The notes under the pieces: generated by a model
What the model saw: the letters and a program-made list of their open reading frames with translations, nothing else
Database searches by the model: none
What the model was told of the DNA's origin: nothing
Made by a program: the position numbers and the translations under genes
Shown here: one piece after another, positions 4,469 to 8,350 of the stretch
Layout: every line of letters starts with the position of its first letter
Numbering within the stretch: the first letter of the stretch is position 1
DNA from: an uncultured Actinomycetes bacterium
GTDB taxonomy: Bacteria; Actinomycetota; Actinomycetes; Nanopelagicales; Nanopelagicaceae
Reading direction: 5' to 3'
DNA length: 8,350 nucleotides
Assembly: GCA_903916775.1 (NCBI GenBank)
Contig: CAIWXY010000170.1
Coordinates: 1-8,350 of the forward strand

Positions 4469-5380
4469 TTAAATTTCTCGAGCTCGCGGGTGCGCACTTG
4501 CATAACTCTCTCGCAATTTATCTATAGTCACCAGCGTGTAGATCTGCGTAGTTGTAACAGATGAATGCCCAAGCAATTCTTGTACTACGCGAATATCGGC
4601 GCCGCCATCGAGCAAATGTGTGGCAAAGCTATGTCGCAATGAATGTGGTGAAACGACATGATCAATGCCAGCGCTCTTCGCTGCATCTCCCACTACCTTC
4701 CACATGCTCTGCCTAGTTAAGCGAGATCCACGCGAATTCACAAATAAAGCACTCTCGCTTCGTAGAGCGGTCATCGGACGAATTCTCACGACATATTGAT
4801 CTATCGCGGTCTGGGCATATTTTCCGACCGGGACAATTCTGTCTTTTCCACCTTTACCGGAAAGTTTTACGGAGACCACTTCTTCTCCAACCATCTTAGA
4901 GATATCCGAGAGATTGAGATCCACGATTTCCGAGATTCGTGCGCCAGTTGCATAAAGCAATTCGACTATAGCGCGATTGCGAATCGAAACTGGATCGTCA
5001 CCACGTGACGTTGCATCAATCAGATCTGTCACTTCCGCAATACTCAGCGCTTTTGGCAATCGTTTTGCACTTTTTGGAGGTTTGAATTCTTTAATCGGAT
5101 TAATGAGTCCAGCTTCTTTGTACGTAAATTCCATGCTGTTACGAATCGCAACGACGGCTCTGGCAATAGAGCTCTCTGATTTTTTTTGAGCTCTTAACGA
5201 AGCAACATACGCTTCAAGGCTCTCCATGGTTGATTCGAATAATTGCAGGTTGCCAACCTCGAGAAAAGAGATATACCCACGGAGATCGCGCTCGTAAGCG
5301 CTCAGCGTATGTGAGCTAAGCGCCCGTTCAACAATAAGGAAATTCAGATACTCACGTAGCGCTGAATTACTTTCCTTCAT
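4469..5380 (-). CDS. xerD: Tyrosine recombinase XerD
   Basis: XerD works with XerC at the dif site to resolve chromosome dimers at division, cutting DNA through a covalent phosphotyrosine. It has 303 residues, the usual length. The N-terminal SAM-like core-binding domain spans about 5-90 (YLNFLIVERALSSHTLSAYERDLRGY). The catalytic domain carries Arg148 (ATGARISE), Lys176 (SGKGGKDR), His246 and Arg249 (HSLRH), His272 (LLGHSS) and the nucleophile Tyr281. All are present, and Arg148 coincides with the Escherichia coli XerD number. XerD is preferred over XerC because of the position between pyrG and the parA/scpA group. The ATG at 5380 lies inside pyrG (14-base overlap) without a good Shine-Dalgarno sequence, so coupling to pyrG translation is likely. 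The NUDIX hydrolase that often separates pyrG and xerD in Actinobacteria is absent. Confidence 0.93.
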   Translation of the reverse strand: MKESNSALREYLNFLIVERALSSHTLSAYERDLRGYISFLEVGNLQLFESTMESLEAYVASLRAQKKSESSIARAVVAIRNSMEFTYKEAGLINPIKEFKPPKSAKRLPKALSIAEVTDLIDATSRGDDPVSIRNRAIVELLYATGARISEIVDLNLSDISKMVGEEVVSVKLSGKGGKDRIVPVGKYAQTAIDQYVVRIRPMTALRSESALFVNSRGSRLTRQSMWKVVGDAAKSAGIDHVVSPHSLRHSFATHLLDGGADIRVVQELLGHSSVTTTQIYTLVTIDKLRESYASAHPRAREI

Positions 5381-7034
5381 TAGCTTTGATCGCTGCAGCT
5401 ACTAGGCCACTAAATAGTGGATGCGCTTTGGTGGGACGCGAAAGAAACTCGGGGTGCGCCTGTGTTCCCACATAGAACGGGTGAATTTCACGTGGAAGCT
5501 CAACAAACTCAACGAGATGACCATCTGGTGAAAGTCCGGAGAAACGTAGCCCGGTCGCTGCGATTTTTTCGCGGTACGCGTTATTAACTTCATAGCGATG
5601 GCGATGGCGTTCTTGAATAAGGTTTGATCCGTAGGTCTGCGCTACTACAGAGTCCTCTGCTAACTGTGCTGGATATAGACCCAGGCGCATGCTGCCACCC
5701 AGATCAGCTTTGCCGGCAACAATGTCCTCTTGGCTCGCCATAGTTGAAATCACTGGATCCGGAGTGTTTGGGTCGAATTCTGCTGAGCTCGCCAGTGGGA
5801 GTCCGGCCATGTTTTGTGCCGCTTCGATCACCATGCATTGCAATCCAAGACAAAGCCCAAGGGTTGGAATCTTATGTTCGCGCGCATATTCCAGCGCTCC
5901 AACTTTTCCGCTAATTCCTCGAACACCAAATCCTCCCGGAACGCAGATGGCATCGACATCGGCCAGTTGCGCTGCTGCGCCTTCTGGTGTTTCACACTCA
6001 TCACTTGGTACCCATTTAATATTCACGCGGGCATCATTTGCGAAACCGCCAGCGCGAAGCGCTTCTGTCACTGAAAGATAGGCGTCGGGTAGATCGATGT
6101 ACTTACCGACAAGTGCAATTTTTACCTGATGTTTTGGATGGTGAACACGCTCGAGTAGGTCGTTCCACTCTCCCCATACGACATCGCCACATTCAAGACC
6201 TAGACGCCTCACAACATAGCCATCCAAGCCTTCGCTATAGAGAACCTTAGGGATGTCGTATATTGAAGGTGCGTCAACCGCCGCAACGACTGCCTCAAAA
6301 TCCACATCGCACATTGCTGAAATTTTGCGTTTAACATTCTCTGGAATTTCGCGATCTGATCTAATAACAATTGCATCAGGAGCAATGCCAATTGCGCGCA
6401 ATGCAGCAACGCTGTGCTGAGTTGGCTTAGTTTTCAACTCGCCAGATGGACCGATATATGGGACAAGTGAGACGTGAAGGTAAAAGACATTTTCGCGCCC
6501 CACATCTTGGCGAATCTGGCGAGCGGCCTCAAGAAATGGAAGTGACTCGATATCTCCGACAGTGCCACCAACTTCGGTGATAACTAAGTCGATGTCTGGA
6601 CCGGCCATAGCGCGGATACGTTCCTTAATTTCATTTGTGATGTGTGGGATTACTTGGACGGTATCGCCCAGGTAATCACCGCGACGCTCCTTCGCAATCA
6701 CGCTTGAATAAACCTGACCTGTTGTTACATTTGCAAAGCCTTCGAGAGAGCGATCAAGGAAACGCTCGTAGTGACCAACGTCGAGATCCGTCTCAGCCCC
6801 GTCATCGGTGACAAAAACTTCGCCGTGTTGGAAAGGGTTCATCGTGCCGGGATCAACGTTGATATACGGATCCAGCTTCTGCATCGTGACTCGCACACCT
6901 CGCGAGCTCAATAGTCGACCAAGACTTGAGGCCGTGAGTCCTTTACCAAGACTTGAGGCGACTCCGCCGGTTACAAATAGATGCTTGGTCACGTGTTTTG
7001 AAGATGTATTGGTCACGGAGCGCAAACTTATCAT
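5367..7034 (-). CDS. pyrG: CTP synthase (glutamine hydrolysing)
   Basis: CTP synthase converts UTP to CTP with ATP and ammonia from glutamine, the last step of pyrimidine nucleotide synthesis. The N-terminal synthase domain begins with KHLFVTGGVASSLGKG (P-loop, Lys31) and includes QHGEVFVTDDGAETDLD (69-85) and EVGGTVGDIES (154-164). The class I glutamine amidotransferase domain occupies about residues 300-555, with nucleophile Cys395 in GLCLGLQ and the His527/Glu529 pair in QAHPEF. All catalytic residues are present. The longest start, ATG 7034, gives 555 residues. GTG 7016 (549) is attractive because of a -10 element just before it, and GTG 6992 (541) would start at VTKHLF like many homologues. 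The true start is unresolved. It lies 59 bases after recN and overlaps xerD by 14 bases, so recN-pyrG-xerD may form one unit with an extra promoter here. Confidence 0.97.
   Translation of the reverse strand: MISLRSVTNTSSKHVTKHLFVTGGVASSLGKGLTASSLGRLLSSRGVRVTMQKLDPYINVDPGTMNPFQHGEVFVTDDGAETDLDVGHYERFLDRSLEGFANVTTGQVYSSVIAKERRGDYLGDTVQVIPHITNEIKERIRAMAGPDIDLVITEVGGTVGDIESLPFLEAARQIRQDVGRENVFYLHVSLVPYIGPSGELKTKPTQHSVAALRAIGIAPDAIVIRSDREIPENVKRKISAMCDVDFEAVVAAVDAPSIYDIPKVLYSEGLDGYVVRRLGLECGDVVWGEWNDLLERVHHPKHQVKIALVGKYIDLPDAYLSVTEALRAGGFANDARVNIKWVPSDECETPEGAAAQLADVDAICVPGGFGVRGISGKVGALEYAREHKIPTLGLCLGLQCMVIEAAQNMAGLPLASSAEFDPNTPDPVISTMASQEDIVAGKADLGGSMRLGLYPAQLAEDSVVAQTYGSNLIQERHRHRYEVNNAYREKIAATGLRFSGLSPDGHLVEFVELPREIHPFYVGTQAHPEFLSRPTKAHPLFSGLVAAAIKANEGK
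7025..7033 (-). promoter_or_regulatory. Candidate extended -10 element of pyrG
   Basis: The minus strand reads TG-A-TAAGTT from 7033 to 7025, an extended -10 followed by 8 bases and then GTG at 7016. A transcript starting near 7018-7016 would be leaderless or nearly so for that GTG. No convincing -35 is visible, which an extended -10 can tolerate. It conflicts with translation from ATG 7034, which would lie upstream of the transcript. Confidence 0.3.
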
Positions 7035-7093
7035 TATTTCGCTCGTTAGTACCTATTTTTCATCTCATGGGTGCTATTCAGTTCTGTCTCCTG

Positions 7094-8350
7094 CTATTTA
7101 TTAGCCAGAGCCACCAGTTCGAGTAGCTCTTGGGCGTGTTCTTGCGCGCTTTGCGAGCTTTCTTGGCCGGAAAGCATGCGGGCAATCTCTACTTTTCGCT
7201 CATCGGTACCCAAAACCATAATGTCGGAGTTGCTCACCGAGCCGCTTTCACTCTTTTTTACCACCAGATGGCTATCTGCCCACACCGCTACTTGTGCCAG
7301 GTGGGTTACGACAATGACTTGAGCCACCTGAGCTAGTTTTGCCAAACGACGCCCTACCTCCATCGCCGCTTTTCCCCCAACACCCGCATCAACTTCATCA
7401 AAGACATAAGTAGGAAGCAGTGCGCTCGAAGCGAGCACTACTTCAATCGCAAGCATCACTCTGGACAACTCGCCACCACTCGCACTTTTGCCTAGCGGTA
7501 AGAGCGCTGAACCCTCGTGACTCGCAAATCCAATCGAAACTTCATCAATTCCATAGACTGTATAACTTTTTGAATCATCAGGATCACTTGTTGCTACTTC
7601 GAATGCAACTCGCGCATGAGGCATCGAGAGTGCAGCAAGTTCCTCGGTGACCTTCCTGGAAATTTCTGCCGCCGCACCTTGGCGCTTCGCACTCAAACCG
7701 CTGGCAAATTTTTTGAGCTCCGAAAAATCACGGAGCTCCTGCCTTGTAAGTTCATCGATGCGAGCACTGCCGCCTTCTAAATCTGCCAAACGATCGCTTA
7801 TTCGATTTCCGCGATCAATAATTTCAGCGAACGCCGCAGCTCGATCGCTACCAATTCCATATTTTTTGATGAGCGAATTAATGGCCGCTTTGCGATTTTG
7901 GAGATAATCCAACTTACCCGGATCGGCATCCAGATTGGCGAGATATCTCTGTAGTGCGCTTACTGAATCATTGAGCGCAAAAATCTCGTCCGCAAATTTG
8001 ACCGCGATTGCTTCAAGTTCAGGATCCTTAGCGGATGCTTGGTGGAGCAGGCGGCTCGCAGCAGCCAAAACGGAAGCAAGAACAATCTCCTCATTGTCGA
8101 GAAGATTGAGTGACTGCGAAACAGCCTGCTGCAATTCATCGACACTCTCAAGACGAAGAAGCTCACTCTCAATCTCCCCCAAGTCTTCAATTCGAGGAGA
8201 AATCGCGTTGAAAGCGGTTGAAAATTCCTTGAGCTTGCTGACTTCTTCCTCACGAGTGGCTTCATCTCGCTTCAAGGCCACAATACGTTCTTGCAGTTTG
8301 CGGAACTCTAAATATTTCGCCTCATAGTGGCCCAGCTCGGTATCAATCGC
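7094..8350 (-). CDS. recN: DNA repair protein RecN, C-terminal 418 residues (5' end outside window)
   Basis: RecN is a cytosolic SMC-like ATPase that gathers DNA ends and assists RecA-dependent double-strand break repair. The frame stays open to the window edge, so the first roughly 150 residues with Walker A are not visible. The GTG at 8281 is internal, since the preceding 23 codons continue a charged helix. Counting from the edge, residues 1 to about 220 form the heptad-rich coiled coil and hinge region. The ABC signature SASGGELSR is at 289-297 and Walker B YVFDEVDAGVGG at 315-326. The switch motif VVTHLAQVA is at 347-355, and EIARMLSGQ at 388-396 is a typical RecN ending. The absence of a large hinge domain separates it from Smc proper. 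The final helix is rich in Glu and Gln. The gene ends 59 bases before pyrG on the same strand. Confidence 0.95.
   Translation of the reverse strand, partial: AIDTELGHYEAKYLEFRKLQERIVALKRDEATREEEVSKLKEFSTAFNAISPRIEDLGEIESELLRLESVDELQQAVSQSLNLLDNEEIVLASVLAAASRLLHQASAKDPELEAIAVKFADEIFALNDSVSALQRYLANLDADPGKLDYLQNRKAAINSLIKKYGIGSDRAAAFAEIIDRGNRISDRLADLEGGSARIDELTRQELRDFSELKKFASGLSAKRQGAAAEISRKVTEELAALSMPHARVAFEVATSDPDDSKSYTVYGIDEVSIGFASHEGSALLPLGKSASGGELSRVMLAIEVVLASSALLPTYVFDEVDAGVGGKAAMEVGRRLAKLAQVAQVIVVTHLAQVAVWADSHLVVKKSESGSVSNSDIMVLGTDERKVEIARMLSGQESSQSAQEHAQELLELVALANK

Noticed and set aside
5486..5501. A parS-like sequence (core TTTCACGTGG) inside pyrG.
   Set aside because: Only about 11 of 16 bases match the consensus parS and the right arm is broken, so it is probably coding sequence by chance.
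5689..6081. 130-codon plus-strand open frame opposite pyrG.
   Set aside because: It is antisense to a fully conserved enzyme, has no family features and is best explained as a shadow frame.
6987..6997. Second CACGTG with GGT/GTT flanks at the pyrG start, resembling the scpA/parA palindrome.
   Set aside because: The palindrome does not extend beyond the core, and CACGTG occurs about as often in the window as chance allows.
7035..7093. AGGAG just after the recN stop, suggesting a tiny gene before pyrG.
   Set aside because: The only ATG that follows is stopped after two codons, so no open frame supports a gene.
8279..8281. GTG at 8281 as the start of recN.
   Set aside because: The frame continues open to the window edge with recN-like helical sequence, and the ATP-binding N-terminus must lie further upstream.
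7935..8327. 130-codon plus-strand open frame opposite recN, rich in Ser and Leu.
   Set aside because: Its composition mirrors the recN coiled coil on the other strand, and there is no domain or ribosome binding support.

Overview
The window looks like a chromosomal housekeeping region of an actinobacterium. The gene neighbourhood recN - pyrG - xerD - parA - scpA - scpB - rluB - (aroH, tyrA) is the order I know from Actinobacteria such as Mycobacterium and Corynebacterium. The moderate base composition, the very short gaps and the absence of genes that often sit in this block (a NUDIX hydrolase between pyrG and xerD, the steA/steB-like pair between recN and pyrG) suggest a streamlined genome, for example a freshwater lineage. 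That last point is inference. I see no IS element, CRISPR array, tRNA or rRNA.

Layout, left to right. A leftward group opens with the first 11 codons of a probable prephenate dehydrogenase (1-34), preceded in transcription by an AroH-type chorismate mutase (to 410 or 416). Next comes a 25% GC gap (417-668) with a long inverted repeat, then rluB (669-1403), a 116-base leader with its own promoter, and scpB and scpA (1520-3037), which abut without a spacer. A rightward two-gene cassette follows: an orphan ParA ATPase (3123-4043) and a 132-residue ribbon-helix-helix-like protein (4040-4438) overlapping by 4 bases. The leftward strand then resumes with xerD (4469-5380), pyrG (ending at 5367, overlapping xerD by 14 bases) and the 3' three-quarters of recN (7094 to the window edge).

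Functionally the centre is a chromosome-maintenance island. ScpA and ScpB are the kleisin and winged-helix subunits of the SMC condensin. XerD resolves chromosome dimers, RecN is an SMC-like repair ATPase, and the ParA with its small partner probably positions DNA or the division site. RluB, PyrG, AroH and TyrA add ribosome modification, CTP synthesis and Tyr/Phe synthesis.

The least described part is the ParA/ribbon-helix-helix pair, which here points against the flanking genes and diverges from scpA. Several first genes of transcription units (parA, scpA, aroH, perhaps pyrG) have a TANNNT -10 hexamer placed so that transcription would begin at or very near the start codon, so leaderless mRNAs are predicted. 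Internal genes such as the ribbon-helix-helix gene and rluB carry clear Shine-Dalgarno sequences.
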